Of a stretch of 64,000 nt of DNA, positions 18,459 to 29,688 are shown in pieces. The stretch spans positions 248,001-312,000 of the forward strand of contig OZ037862.1 in assembly GCA_964035575.1 (NCBI GenBank). Direction: 5' to 3'. Below the pieces are notes generated by a model, which was given only the letters and a program-made list of their open reading frames with translations, was not told where the DNA came from and made no database searches. This DNA comes from Rhynchopus sp. YZ270_cl-10. Its lineage: Eukaryota > Euglenozoa > Diplonemea > Diplonemida > Diplonemidae. The position numbers and the translations under genes are program-made. The stretch's first letter is position 1. The number at the start of each line of letters is the position of its first letter.

Positions 18459-20111
18459 CTACCACTTCGACGGAGAGGTAGTGCAGTTGCAGCCGAGGGT
18501 TCTGTCGCAGCACACTCCGTAGGTACCAGGTCCCTCTCCTGGACCGTCTGGGGCGGCGGTGAGTTTGCCGTAGTACATGGTCTTTGCCTCTGCGTCGCGA
18601 GCAGCAATGATCTCGTTGATGACGTTGGCGTAGGCAGCAGGGGTGGAGTTGAGGGCAAGGGGGTAAGCCTCGGAAGGGTCCTCAAGCACGTCGAACAGCA
18701 GCATCGGGTCGTAGCACTGTGTTTTGCACCCGATGCACCCAAACATGCCTGGCCCCGTTTCGAAATGAGCCTTGTAACGTCCGTACCTCACCGCTGTCGG
18801 TCCCATACCACCGCACTTCGCCTCACCTCCAGAGTTGTAGAAGAAGAGGAATTCGTGCTTCGACTTTCCGTCCTGCTTGAGGAGAACGTCTGTCATATCT
18901 CTGCCGTCGTAGAAAACGTTTTCAGGAAGGTCAACACCGGCAAGCGCAGAGGCAGTGGGGAAAAGGTCGAGGGAGGAGACAACCTCCGTGGTGCGTGTGC
19001 CTGCCTCGATCATGTCGGGCCAGTAGGCAAAGGCGGGCATGTGGATGCCACCCTCCCAGGTCGATCCCTTGCCAACGTTCCAGTAGCCCGAGGCTCTGCC
19101 GTAGTGGATACCAACAGAGCCACCAGACTTCCCACGGACCATCCAAGGGCCGTTGTCGGACGTGAACAGAATGAGGGTGTTCTTCTCAAGCTGCAGCTGC
19201 TCCAGCTTCGCAAGAACGTTGCCCGCAATCCAGTCTGCCTCTGCCAGCGCATCGCCAAACATACCACGTGTGGTGTAGTTCTTGAAGGCACACCCTGCGT
19301 ACTGCGCTTCCGGCTGGTTAGTCGCTGTCGTGTGGACGTGGCTGAACGGCATGTACAAGAAGAAGGGGTCAGCCTGGAAGTCCTCAATGACGTCGAGGAC
19401 GTATGCGTTGTACTTGATCGCGAGTGTGGTGAAGTCAAGGGGCTGCTCCAGGACAGTTGTGTTGCCGTCGATCTGGTGGACCAAAGGGAGGAACGCTGCT
19501 GCAGGGTCGTTCAAGTCGCTCGAGAGCTCACCCTTGCGTGCGTGTCCTGCCTCGACGTATTGATCCCAGGTGTTCTCGCCATCGGCAATGGACTTGCCAA
19601 GCACGTTGACGTGGGTGTCCTCAGCATTGCACGAAGACGTCGTTGCCTTGCCCATGTCATCAGAGTACGGAATACCGAGGTACCTGTCAAAGCCCCTCGA
19701 CCCAGGAAGGTAGACGTTACGTTGTCCAAGATGCCATTTGCCCATGGCTGCAGTCTTGTACCCTGCCTTCTTCAGCTGCTTCCCCACAATAGTTTCGTTC
19801 AGGTTCAACCCATCCGCAACAGTTGGGAAGAACACTCCCGGAACACCAAGACGCACGTACTGACGTCCCGTCATCAATGCGGATCTGCTTCCACTGCACA
19901 CAGAGCACCCGCTGTACCAGCTGGACAGGACCTTCCCGTTGTACGCCATCTTGTCAAAGTTGGGGGTCTTGGTGGAAGGGTGCCCTGTGAAACCCATGTC
20001 ACCGTAGCCCAAGTCATCGACGAAGAACATCACGATGTTGGGCTTGTCTGTCGGGTCGCGGATGGCAGAGACAGACACTGCTCCCAGGAGGAGGGACAGT
20101 GCTCCACGCAT
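18459..20111 (-). CDS. Secreted sulfatase (S1 family), array copy 2
   Basis: 550 aa; same layout as copy 1 with signal peptide, DD metal pair, CSGSRSALMTGR, GKWHLG and SDNGPW all intact. Distinguishing features: SVCSGSR preceded by Ser-Val rather than Pro-Val, a three-residue insertion in the loop reading LSSDLNDPAAAF, and its own variant of the 421-465 patch (GGEAKCGGMG... FGCIGCKTQ). The start is the ATG at 20111, chosen by alignment to the signal peptide of the other copies; a longer open frame upstream lies in the leader. Confidence 0.92.
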   Translation of the reverse strand: MRGALSLLLGAVSVSAIRDPTDKPNIVMFFVDDLGYGDMGFTGHPSTKTPNFDKMAYNGKVLSSWYSGCSVCSGSRSALMTGRQYVRLGVPGVFFPTVADGLNLNETIVGKQLKKAGYKTAAMGKWHLGQRNVYLPGSRGFDRYLGIPYSDDMGKATTSSCNAEDTHVNVLGKSIADGENTWDQYVEAGHARKGELSSDLNDPAAAFLPLVHQIDGNTTVLEQPLDFTTLAIKYNAYVLDVIEDFQADPFFLYMPFSHVHTTATNQPEAQYAGCAFKNYTTRGMFGDALAEADWIAGNVLAKLEQLQLEKNTLILFTSDNGPWMVRGKSGGSVGIHYGRASGYWNVGKGSTWEGGIHMPAFAYWPDMIEAGTRTTEVVSSLDLFPTASALAGVDLPENVFYDGRDMTDVLLKQDGKSKHEFLFFYNSGGEAKCGGMGPTAVRYGRYKAHFETGPGMFGCIGCKTQCYDPMLLFDVLEDPSEAYPLALNSTPAAYANVINEIIAARDAEAKTMYYGKLTAAPDGPGEGPGTYGVCCDRTLGCNCTTSPSKW

Positions 20112-21503
20112 TGTCAGTTTTTGTTGTTGCTTTTTTTCCAAAATATCCTGAAAAAGATGTGAGATGGGGAGAGAGAGAGGGAGAGGGCACCTGCTGAAAT
20201 TTGCCAACGACAAAAAGAGGGGGAGGGGCATAGTTCTTGAGTAAGGCACATCCGCCTGAACATTTCGTGGTACGACCGTTGGTAAATCGTTTTTTTTACA
20301 CAACGGGGACACAATAGAAACTTAACACTCATCACACGATAAAACCCATGGGAGAGAGGTTGTGGTGAAACGCACACACCTCGACCTTTTTGGTGAGGAG
20401 TGGCTCTGCAGCGTGGTTCGTCCCTACACAAAAGAAGTGTATTGGTTGATTTAATGGGCTACTTCTTCACAGTGTCCACAGAAGCTGAGCTGGCACACTC
20501 CCCGACTTCTGCACAAGATATTTCTGTTGCAGAGAATCACTTCAATGTTTTGTTCTGAAAATATCTGCGCAACAGAAACCTTGGGTGTCAAAGGAAAGAA
20601 TTCATTTTATCAAAACAGGCATGTCATGGTCCTTGCGCCGCAACCTCAACTAGATCACATTAACTGCAACTATACTAGAAGGAGCGGCTTCGGAACACAC
20701 ACGTTCCCGCCTTTTTAAGCTGAAAATGACCAGCACACAGAGATACATGGCCTCTCTTGAACTGCGCACCAAATAAAACACTATTGACACGCATATCCCA
20801 CGTTGTCTTTTGGAGAAGGTTTGCCCCCTTGAATCAGATGACGTAACCTCCGAAAGCCGTTCGGTAGAAACACGTAACAGCATGCAACTATAAAGGCAGC
20901 ATGCCATGGGACACAGACAGTACACCTTCCCTGTGTAGCAGAGCTGCCATGTGGAGAATGCTCTGGTCTGACACAAAACAAAAACTTTCGAAAGATGGGA
21001 AAAATGAACAAAACTGAAACACAAAAAACACATAACAACCAAACTAGTGTCAAGGTGCGCTCATCCTGTCAAAGGCTATATTTTCCTTACCGTAAACGTA
21101 CTCTACATAAAAATAGTCTAACTGCCCGATTTTCTCCCAAATTGTTCAACATTATTACGGTATATATTAAGTGCGCTGCATATATAGTACGTTTACGGTA
21201 TAATTTGCTTCGAAGTTGAGACACACTCTGCCACTCAATCTTTGAATTGCACGCGCACAAACAAAATACTGGCCTTTTTTTGTGCAAATACACAAAAGAC
21301 AAACCTCGACAACATGAACACCCTCTCTTGCACTTCACCTATATAAAATACAATAAAAATACACAAACGAGATCTCACAAACACACAGGAAATCAATTGG
21401 GGTGACGGGAAAAAAAATAGTAGTTGGTGCCCCTGACGACCCCATTTTGCGTTCTTGTCGCGTACTTCGCTTTTTCGATTTCTGGGGCACCAAGTACAAG
21501 AAA
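20112..21503. other. Sulfatase 2-3 spacer
   Basis: Shared array spacer including a type F repeat (20317-20425) and the conserved block 20791-20990. A local inverted pair, CCGTAAACGTACT at 21092 and AGTACGTTTACGG at 21187, frames about 110 bp and looks like a tiny MITE. No gene supported. Confidence 0.55.
20317..20425 (-). repeat. Dispersed structured repeat, type F, copy 2
   Basis: About 110 bp beginning AACACTCATCACACGATAAA, with a central hairpin around GTGAAACGCACA, ending GTGGCTCTGCAGCG. Close to the copy at 61067. Confidence 0.6.
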
Positions 21504-23147
21504 CTACCACTTCGACGGGGGGGCAGTGCAGTTGCAGCCGAGGGTTCTGTCGCAGCACACTCCGTAGGTACCAGGTCCCTCTCCTGGACCGTCTGGGGCG
21601 GCGGTGAGTTTGCCGTAGTACATGGTCTTTGCCTCTGCGTCGCGAGCAGCAATGATCTCGTTGATGACGTTGGCGTAGGCAGCAGGGGTGGAGTTGAGGG
21701 CAAGGGGGTAAGCCTCGGAAGGGTCCTCAAGCACGTCGAACAGCAGCATCGGGTCGTAGCACTGTCTAGTGCAGTTGGTGCAGCCACCCATACCTGGTCC
21801 CGTTTCGAAATGAGCCTTGTAACGTCCGTACCTCACTGCCGTCGGTCCCTTGCGACCGCACTTCGTCTCACCTTCAGAGTTGTAGAAAAAGAGAAATTCG
21901 TGCTTCGACTTTCCGTCCTGCTTGAGGAGAACATCTGTCATATCTCTGCCATCGTAGAAAACGTTTACAGGAAGGTCAACACCGGCAAGCGCAGAGGCAG
22001 TGGGGAAAAGGTCGAGGGAGGAGACAACCTCCGTGGTGCGTGTGCCTGCCTCGATCATGTCGGGCCAGTAGGCAAAGGCGGGCATGTGGATGCCACCCTC
22101 CCAGGTCGATCCCTTGCCAACGTTCCAGTAGCCTGAGGCTCTGCCGTAGTGGATACCAACAGAGCCACCAGACTTCCCACGGACCATCCAAGGGCCGTTG
22201 TCGGAGGAGAACAGAATGAGGGTGTTCTTCTCAAGCTGCAGCTGCTCCAGCTTCGCAAGAACGTTGCCCGCAATCCAGTCTGCCTCTGCCAGCGCATCGC
22301 CAAACATACCACGTGTGGTGGAGTTCTTGAAGGCACACCCTGCGTACTGCATTTCCGGCTGGTTAGTCGCTGTCGTGTGGACGTGGCTGAACGGCATGTA
22401 CAAGAAGAAGGGGTCAGCCTGGAAGTCCTCAATGACGTCGAGGACGTATGCGTTGTACTTGATCGCGAGTGTGGTGAAGTCGAGGGGCTGCTCCAGGACA
22501 GTCGTGTTGCCGTCGATCTGGTGGACCAAAGGGAGGAACGAACCTGCAGGGTCATTCGAGAGCTCACCCTTGCGTGCGTGTCCTGCCTCGACGTATTGAT
22601 CCCAGGTGTTCTCGCCATCGGCAATGGACTTGCCAAGCACGTTGACGTGGGTGTCCTCAGCATTGCACGAAGACGTCGTTGCCTTGCCCATGTCGTCAGA
22701 GTACGGAATACCGAGGTACCTGTCAAAGCCCCTCGACCCAGGAAGGTAGACATTGCGTTGTCCAAGATGCCATTTGCCCATGGCTGCAGTCTTGTACCCT
22801 GCCTTCTTCAGCTGCTTCCCCACAACGGTTTCGTTCAGGTTCAGCCCATCCGCAACAGTCTGCGAGAACACTCCCGGAACACCAAGACGCACGTACTGAC
22901 GTCCCGTCATCAATGCAGATCTGCTTCCACTGCACACAGGGCACCCGCTGTACCAGCTGGACAGGATCTTCCCGTTGTACGCCATCTTGTCAAAGTTGGG
23001 GGTCTTGGTGGAAGGGTGCCCTGTGAAACCCATGTCACCGTAGCCCAAGTCATCGACGAAGAACATCACGATGTTGGGCTTGTCTGTCGGGTCGCGGATG
23101 GCAGAGACAGACACTGCTCCCAGGAGGAGGGACAGTGCTCCACGCAT
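21504..23147 (-). CDS. Secreted sulfatase (S1 family), array copy 3
   Basis: 547 aa; all catalytic motifs as in copy 1, including CSGSRSALMTGR with the unusual Gly. Its variant patch reads SEGETKCGRKG and GMGGCTNCTRQ; it also has VNVFYDGRD where the others have ENVFYDGRD. The start at 23147 is set by the conserved signal peptide. Its 5' half and upstream flank are nearly identical to copy 4. Confidence 0.92.
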   Translation of the reverse strand: MRGALSLLLGAVSVSAIRDPTDKPNIVMFFVDDLGYGDMGFTGHPSTKTPNFDKMAYNGKILSSWYSGCPVCSGSRSALMTGRQYVRLGVPGVFSQTVADGLNLNETVVGKQLKKAGYKTAAMGKWHLGQRNVYLPGSRGFDRYLGIPYSDDMGKATTSSCNAEDTHVNVLGKSIADGENTWDQYVEAGHARKGELSNDPAGSFLPLVHQIDGNTTVLEQPLDFTTLAIKYNAYVLDVIEDFQADPFFLYMPFSHVHTTATNQPEMQYAGCAFKNSTTRGMFGDALAEADWIAGNVLAKLEQLQLEKNTLILFSSDNGPWMVRGKSGGSVGIHYGRASGYWNVGKGSTWEGGIHMPAFAYWPDMIEAGTRTTEVVSSLDLFPTASALAGVDLPVNVFYDGRDMTDVLLKQDGKSKHEFLFFYNSEGETKCGRKGPTAVRYGRYKAHFETGPGMGGCTNCTRQCYDPMLLFDVLEDPSEAYPLALNSTPAAYANVINEIIAARDAEAKTMYYGKLTAAPDGPGEGPGTYGVCCDRTLGCNCTAPPSKW

Positions 23148-24723
23148 TGTCAGTTTTTGTTGTTGCTTTTTTTTTCCAAAATATCCTGAAAAAGATGTGA
23201 GATGGGGAGAGAGAGGGCAGGTAGAAGAGGGTAGTGTTTGTGAACGAGATATGCTGTCATTTGCAAAGACAAGAGATAACTCCTGCACACCCAGACTATT
23301 TGACGGCCACCACCTGCTCTCGATAACTCGACTAGAAAGGGAAGATTATGTTCGTTCGACGCAGCCCTTGAATCAGATGATAACCTCCGGAAGCTGTTCG
23401 ACAGAAACACACAACAGCATGCAACTATGAGATGCCATGTGGAAAACGCATCGGAACAAATGAAACGTTTGATGAACCTAAGGCTCTCGTTCTTAGTCAC
23501 CTTCTAATGTGTGCGCGACACAACATCGTTCAAAAAAAATGGGAAGGGAGGGGATATCTATGGAGTGAGGCACATCCGACTGAACATTTCGTGGTACGAC
23601 CGTTGGTAAATCGTTTTTTACACAACGGGGACACAATTGAATTGTATTGGTTGATTTAATGGGTTATGTCTGCAATGTCAAGAGGGCTGAGCTGGCACAC
23701 TCCCCGACTTCTGCACAAGATATTTCTGTTACAGAGAATCACTTCAATTGTTTTTTTCTGACAACATCTGCGCAACAGAAACCTCGGGGGTCAAAGGAAA
23801 CACTTCATTTTATCAAAACAGGCATGTCATGGTCCTTGCGCCGCAACCTCAACTAGATCACATTAACTGCAACTATACTAGAAGGAGCGGCTTCGGAACA
23901 CACACGTTCCCGCCTTTTTAAGCTGAAAATGACCAACACACAGAGATACATGGCCTCTCTTGAACTGCGCACCAAATAAAACACTCTTGACACGCATATC
24001 CCACGTTGTCTTTTGGAGAAGGTTTGCTCCCTTGAATCAGATGACGTAACCTCCGAAAGCCGTTCGGTAGAAACACGTAACAGCATGCAACTATAAAGGC
24101 AGCATGCCACGGGACACAGACAGTACACCTTCCCTGTGTAGCAGAGCTGCCATGTGGAGAATGCTCTGGTCTGACACAAAACAAAACTTTCGAAAGATGG
24201 AAAAAAATGAACGAAACTCAAACACAAAAATCACATAAAGACGCTCATCCTGTCGAAGGCTGTGCTTCGAAGGCGAGACACACTCTGCCACTTTTTCTTT
24301 GAATTGCACAAATATTGGCCATTTTTTGTGCAAATACACAAACGATAAACATAAATAAGATGAACACTTTCCCGCCTCTTGTACTTCACCTATACAGATT
24401 AAGAGAACATAGTGGGTCCCAGAATTAACGTCACCTGGCAACATTTTTTGAAAATAGGCAAAATTTGACTTGGGCATTTTCAAAATCAAAAAAAAAAATC
24501 ACCATTTTTAATTCAGGAACACAAGAAAAGCGAAAATAAAATTGTAAAGGGCCATGTGGTCAACACGGAGGCCACCAGGGAAGGGATGCGGCTACAGGGT
24601 ATCCACATGAAAGATGGAGTTTTATCCACCAGACCTATAAAAAAATACACAAACGAGATCTCACAAACACAGGAAATCAATTGGGGGATTTTAAAAATTT
24701 TGTTTTCACAATATGCCCAGAAA
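23148..24723. other. Sulfatase 3-4 spacer
   Basis: Shared array spacer with a type A hairpin (23466-23504) and the conserved block 23993-24190. The part at 24380-24650 is unique to this spacer and has no recognisable content. Confidence 0.55.
23466..23504 (-). ncRNA. Hairpin element, type A
   Basis: CTAAG (23478-23482) pairs with CTTAG (23492-23496), loop GCTCTCGTT, followed by TCACCTT. An identical copy lies at 26697-26735 in the next spacer. Confidence 0.4.
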
Positions 24724-26376
24724 TTACCACTTCGACGGGGGAGCAGTGCAGTTGCAGCCGAGGGTTCTGTCACAGCACACTCCGTAGGTACCAGGTCCCT
24801 CTCCTGGACCGTCTGGGGCGGCGGTGAGTTTGCCGTAGTACATGGTCTTTGCCTCTGCGTCGCGAGCAGCAATGATCTCGTTGATGACGTTGGCGTAGGC
24901 AGCAGGGGTGGAGTTCAGGGCAAGGGGGTAAGCCTCGGAAGGGTCCTCAAGCACGTCGAACAGCAGCATCGGGTCGTAGCACTGTGTTGTGCACCCGGTG
25001 CAGCCAGCAAGACCCGGCTCGGTTTCGAAATGCGCCTTGTAACGTCCGTACCTCACTGCCGTCGGTCCCTTGCGACCGCACTTCGTCTCAGCTCCACTTA
25101 TACCAGTGTTGTAGAAAAAGAGAAATTCGTGCTTCGACTTTCCGTCCTGCTTGAGGAGAACATCTGTCATATCTCTGCCATCGTAGAAAACGTTTTCAGG
25201 AAGGTCAACACCGGCAAGCGCAGAGGCAGTGGGGAAAAGGTCGAGGGAGGAGACAACCTCCGTGGTGCGTGTGCCTGCCTCGATCATGTCGGGCCAGTAG
25301 GCAAAGGCGGGCATGTGGATGCCACCCTCCCAGGTCGATCCCTTGCCAACGTTCCAGTAGCCCGAGGCTCTGCCGTAGTGGATACCAGGAGAGCCACCAG
25401 ACTTCCCACGGGCCATCCAAGGGCCGTTGTCGGAGGAGAACAGAATGAGGGTGTTCTTCTCAAGCTGCAGCTGCTCCAGCTTCGCAAGAACGTTGCCCGC
25501 AATCCAGTCTGCCTCTGCCAGCGCATCGCCAAACATACCACGTGTGGTGGAGTTCTTGAAGGCACACCCTGCGTACTGCATTTCCGGCTGGTTAGTCGCC
25601 GTCGTGTGAACGTGGCTGAACGGCATGTACAAGAAGAAGGGGTCAGCCTGGAAGTCCTCAATGACGTCGAGGACGTATGCGTTGTACTTGATCGCGAGTG
25701 TGGTGAAGTCGAGGGGCTGCTCCAGGACAGTCGTGTTGCCGTCGATCTGGTGGACCAAAGGGAGGAACGAACCTGCAGGGTCATTCGAGAGCTCACCCTT
25801 GCGTGCGTGTCCTGCCTCGACGTATTGATCCCAGGTGTTCTCACCATCGGCAATGGACTTGCCAAGCACGTTGACGTGGGTGTCCTCAGCATTGCACGAA
25901 GACGTCGTTGCCTTGCCCATGTCGTCAGAGTACGGAATACCGAGGTACCTGTCAAAGCCCCTCGACCCAGGAAGGTAGACATTGCGTTGTCCAAGATGCC
26001 ATTTGCCCATGGCTGCAGTCTTGTACCCTGCCTTCTTCAGCTGCTTCCCCACAACGGTTTCGTTCAGGTTCAGCCCATCCGCAACAGTCTGCGAGAACAC
26101 TCCCGGAACACCAAGACGCACGTACTGACGTCCCGTCATCAATGCAGATCTGCTTCCACTGCACACAGGGCACCCGCTGTACCAGCTGGACAGGATCTTC
26201 CCGTTGTACGCCATCTTGTCAAAGTTGGGGGTCTTGGTGGAAGGGTGCCCTGTGAAACCCATGTCACCGTAGCCCAAGTCATCGACGAAGAACATCACGA
26301 TGTTGGGCTTGTCTGTCGGGTCGCGGATGGCAGAGACAGACACTGCTCCCAGGAGGAGGGACAGTGCTCCACGCAT
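24724..26376 (-). CDS. Secreted sulfatase (S1 family), array copy 4
   Basis: 550 aa with complete catalytic set. Its variant patch carries a three-residue insertion (NTGISGAETKCGRKG) and then EPGLAGCTGCTTQ, so it combines features of copies 1 and 3, as gene conversion would produce. The start at 26376 follows from the signal peptide. MARGKSGGSPG replaces MVRGKSGGSVG near the active site loop. Confidence 0.92.
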   Translation of the reverse strand: MRGALSLLLGAVSVSAIRDPTDKPNIVMFFVDDLGYGDMGFTGHPSTKTPNFDKMAYNGKILSSWYSGCPVCSGSRSALMTGRQYVRLGVPGVFSQTVADGLNLNETVVGKQLKKAGYKTAAMGKWHLGQRNVYLPGSRGFDRYLGIPYSDDMGKATTSSCNAEDTHVNVLGKSIADGENTWDQYVEAGHARKGELSNDPAGSFLPLVHQIDGNTTVLEQPLDFTTLAIKYNAYVLDVIEDFQADPFFLYMPFSHVHTTATNQPEMQYAGCAFKNSTTRGMFGDALAEADWIAGNVLAKLEQLQLEKNTLILFSSDNGPWMARGKSGGSPGIHYGRASGYWNVGKGSTWEGGIHMPAFAYWPDMIEAGTRTTEVVSSLDLFPTASALAGVDLPENVFYDGRDMTDVLLKQDGKSKHEFLFFYNTGISGAETKCGRKGPTAVRYGRYKAHFETEPGLAGCTGCTTQCYDPMLLFDVLEDPSEAYPLALNSTPAAYANVINEIIAARDAEAKTMYYGKLTAAPDGPGEGPGTYGVCCDRTLGCNCTAPPSKW

Positions 26377-27717
26377 TGTCAGTTTTTGTTGTTGCTTTTT
26401 TTTTCCAAAATATCCTGAAAAAGATGTGAGATGGGGAGAGAGAGGGCAGGTAGAAGAGGGTAGTGTTTGTGAACGAGATATGCTGTCATTTGCAAAGACA
26501 AGAGATAACTCCTGCACACCCAGACTATTTGACGGCCACCACCTGCTCTCGATAACTCGACTAGAAAGGGAAGATTATGTTCGTTCGACGCAGCCCTTGA
26601 ATCAGATGACGTAACCTCCGGAAGCTGTTCGACAGAAACACACAACAGCATGCAACTATGAGATGCCATGTGGAAAACGCATCGGAACAAATGAAACGTT
26701 TGATGAACCTAAGGCTCTCGTTCTTAGTCACCTTCTAATGTGTGCGCGACACAACATCGTTCAAAAAAAATGGGAAGGGAGGGGATATCTATGGAGTGAG
26801 GCACATCCGACTGAACATTTCGTGGTACGACCGTTGGTAAATCGTTTTTTACACAACGGGGACACAATTGAATTGTATTGGTTGATTTAATGGGTTATGT
26901 CTGCACATTGTCCAGAGGGCTAAGCTGGCACACTCCCCGACTTCTGCACAAGATATTTCTGTTACAGAGAATCACTTCAATGTTTTGTTCTGAAAATATC
27001 TGCGCAACAGAAACCTTGGGTGTCAAAGGAAAGAATTCATTTTATCAAAACAGGCATGTCATGGTCCTTGCGCCGCAACCTCAACTAGATCACATTAACT
27101 GCAACTATACTAGAAGGAGCGGCTTCGGAACACACACGTTCCCGCCTTTTTAAGCTGAAAATGACCAACACACAGAGATACATGGCCTCTCTTGAACTGC
27201 GCACCAAATAAAACACTCTTGACACGCATATCCCACGTTGTCTTTTGGAGAAGGTTTGCCCCCTTGAATCAGATGACGTAACCTCCGAAAGCCGTTCGGT
27301 AGAAACACGTAACAGCATGCAACTATAAAGGCAGCATGCCATGGGACACAGACAGTACACCTTCCCTGTGTAGCAGAGCTGCCATGTGGAGAATGCTCTG
27401 GTCTGACACAAAACAAAAACTTTCGAAAGATGGGAAAAATGAACAAAACTCAAACACAAAAAAATCATATAAAGACGCTCATCCTGTCGAAGGCTGTGCT
27501 TCGAAGGCGAGACACACTCTGCCACTTTTTCTTTGAATTGCACGCACACAAACAAAATAGTGTCCTTTTTTTTTGTGCAAAATACACAAAAGACAACATA
27601 AATAAGATGAACACTTTCCCGCCTCTCTTGCACTTCACCTAAGAAAAAAAATACACAAACGAGATCTCACAAACACAGGAAATCAATTGGGGGGATTTAA
27701 AAAGAGTAGTCAAGGAA
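26377..27717. other. Sulfatase 4-5 spacer
   Basis: Shared spacer, nearly identical to the 3-4 spacer over its first 500 bp. It includes a type A hairpin (26697-26735) and the conserved block 27225-27425. No gene supported. Confidence 0.55.
26697..26735 (-). ncRNA. Hairpin element, type A
   Basis: Same sequence and pairing as 23466-23504; a duplicate through the array rather than independent evidence. Confidence 0.35.
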
Positions 27718-29361
27718 CTACCACTTCGACGGGGGAGCAGTGCAGTTGCAGCCGAGGGCTCTGTCGCAGCACACTCCGTAGGTACCAGGTCCCTCTCCTG
27801 GACCGTCTGGGGCGGCGGTGAGATTTCCATAGTACATGGTCTTTGCCTCTGCGTCGCGAGCAGCAATGATCTCGTTGATGACGTTGGCGTAAGCAGCAGG
27901 GGTGGAGTTGAGGGCAAGGGGGTAAGCCTCGGAAGGGTCCTCAAGCACGTCGAACAGCAGCATCGGGTCGTAGCACTGTGTTGTGCAGCCGGTGCAGCCA
28001 CTCATACCTGGTCCCGTTTCAAAGTGCGCCTTGTAACGTCCGTACCTCACTGCTGTCGGTCCCTTGCCACCGCACTTCGTCTCACCTCCAGAGTTGTAGA
28101 AAAAGAGGAACTCGTGCTTCGACTTTCCGTCCTGCTTGAGGAGAACGTCTGTCATATCTCTGCCATCGTAGAAAACGTTTTCAGGAAGGTCAACACCGGC
28201 AAGCGCAGAGGCAGTGGGGAAAAGGTCGAGGGAGGAGACAACCTCCGTGGTGCGTGTGCCTGCCTCGATCATGTCGGGCCAGTAGGCAAAGGCGGGCATG
28301 TGGATGCCACCCTCCCAGGTCGATCCCTTGCCAACGTTCCAGTAGCCTGAGGCTCTGCCGTAGTGGATACCAACAGAGCCACCAGACTTCCCACGGACCA
28401 TCCAAGGGCCGTTGTCGGAGGAGAACAGAATGAGGGTGTTCTTCTCAAGCTGCAGCTGCTCCAGCTTCGCAAGAACGTTGCCCGCAATCCAGTCTGCCTC
28501 TGCCAGCGCATCGCCGAACATACCACGTGTGGTGGAGTTCTTGAAGGCACACCCTGCGTACTGCATTTCTTTCTGGTTTCTTGCTGTCGTGTGGACGTGG
28601 CTGAACGGCATGTACAAGAAGAAGGGGTCAGCCTGGAAGTCCTCAATGACGTCGAGGACGTATGCGTTGTACTTGATCGCGAGGGTGGTGAAGTCGAGGG
28701 GCTGCTCCAGGACAGTTGTGTTGCCGTCGATCTGGTGGACCAAAGGGAGGAACGAACCTGCAGGGTCGTTCGAGAGCTCACCCTTGCGTGCGTGTCCTGC
28801 CTCGACGTATTGATCCCAGGTGTTCTCACCATCGGCAATGGACTTGCCAAGCACGTTGACGTGGGTGTCCTCAGCATTGCACGAAGACGTGGTTGCCTTG
28901 CCCATGTCGTCAGAGTACGGAATACCGAGGTACCTGTCAAAGCCTCTCGACCCAGGAAGGTAGACGTTACGCTGTCCAAGATGCCATTTGCCCATGGCTG
29001 CAGTCTTGTACCCTGCCTTCTTCAGCTGCTTCCCCACAACGGTTTCGTTCAGGTTCAACCCATCCGCAACAGTCGGGGAGAACACTCCCGGAACACCAAG
29101 ACGCACGTACTGACGACCCGTCATCAATGCAGATCTGCTTCCACTGCACACAGGGCACCCGCTGTACCAGCTGGACAGGACCTTCCCGTTGTACGCCATC
29201 TTGTCAAAGTTGGGGGTCTTGGTGGAAGGGTGACCTGTGAAACCCATGTCACCGTAGCCCAAGTCATCGACGAAGAACATCACGATGTTGGGCTTGTCTG
29301 TCGGGTCGCGGATGGCAGAGACAGACACTGCTCCCAGGAGGAGGGACAGTACTCCACGCAT
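27718..29361 (-). CDS. Secreted sulfatase (S1 family), array copy 5
   Basis: 547 aa; MRGVLSLLLG signal peptide, DD metal pair, CSGSRSALMTGR, GKWHLG and SDNGPW intact. Variant patch: SGGETKCGGKG and GMSGCTGCTTQ; further private changes are TARNQKEMQ and YYGNLTAAP. It is the most upstream gene of the array in transcription order. Its 5' flank keeps the acceptor tract, but the homology to other spacers ends near 29505. Confidence 0.92.
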   Translation of the reverse strand: MRGVLSLLLGAVSVSAIRDPTDKPNIVMFFVDDLGYGDMGFTGHPSTKTPNFDKMAYNGKVLSSWYSGCPVCSGSRSALMTGRQYVRLGVPGVFSPTVADGLNLNETVVGKQLKKAGYKTAAMGKWHLGQRNVYLPGSRGFDRYLGIPYSDDMGKATTSSCNAEDTHVNVLGKSIADGENTWDQYVEAGHARKGELSNDPAGSFLPLVHQIDGNTTVLEQPLDFTTLAIKYNAYVLDVIEDFQADPFFLYMPFSHVHTTARNQKEMQYAGCAFKNSTTRGMFGDALAEADWIAGNVLAKLEQLQLEKNTLILFSSDNGPWMVRGKSGGSVGIHYGRASGYWNVGKGSTWEGGIHMPAFAYWPDMIEAGTRTTEVVSSLDLFPTASALAGVDLPENVFYDGRDMTDVLLKQDGKSKHEFLFFYNSGGETKCGGKGPTAVRYGRYKAHFETGPGMSGCTGCTTQCYDPMLLFDVLEDPSEAYPLALNSTPAAYANVINEIIAARDAEAKTMYYGNLTAAPDGPGEGPGTYGVCCDRALGCNCTAPPSKW

Positions 29362-29688
29362 TGTCAGTTTTTGTTGTTGCTTTTTTTTTTTCGAAAATAT
29401 CCTGAAAGATGTGAGATGGGGAGAGAGAGGGCAGGTAGAAGAGGGTAGTGTTTGTGAACGAGATATGCTGTCATTTGCACAGACAAGAGATAACTCCTGC
29501 ACAGTTAGAGGTACCCCCACCTTCCCATGCCATAACGCGTCGTTGTGCTTTGCAGTCTCCATTGCCAACCCACTCCCACAACGACACATTTGCCTCTATC
29601 ATTACGTTTCTTCCTGCGCGGGGTTACCCAGGCAAGGTCCAGGAAAGGGAAGCAAAATTAGATGACACCTTTCCGCTGTAAAAATGCT
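29362..29688. other. Intergenic region
   Basis: The first 140 bp are the conserved sulfatase leader and acceptor region. The rest is unique sequence with no gene. Confidence 0.5.

Larger units (their letters stand above)
12300..29440. repeat. Five-copy tandem array of sulfatase gene plus spacer
   Basis: Stop-to-stop distances of the five genes are 4599, 3045, 3220 and 2994 bp. The long first interval shrinks to about 3.16 kb once the 1432-bp element and its 9-bp target copy are removed. Both coding and spacer sequence are shared, including the 3' flank (GAGATCTCACAAACAC...) and the 5' acceptor region. The upstream flanks of copies 3 and 4 are almost identical over about 500 bp, so that duplication or conversion is recent. 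Confidence 0.92.
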
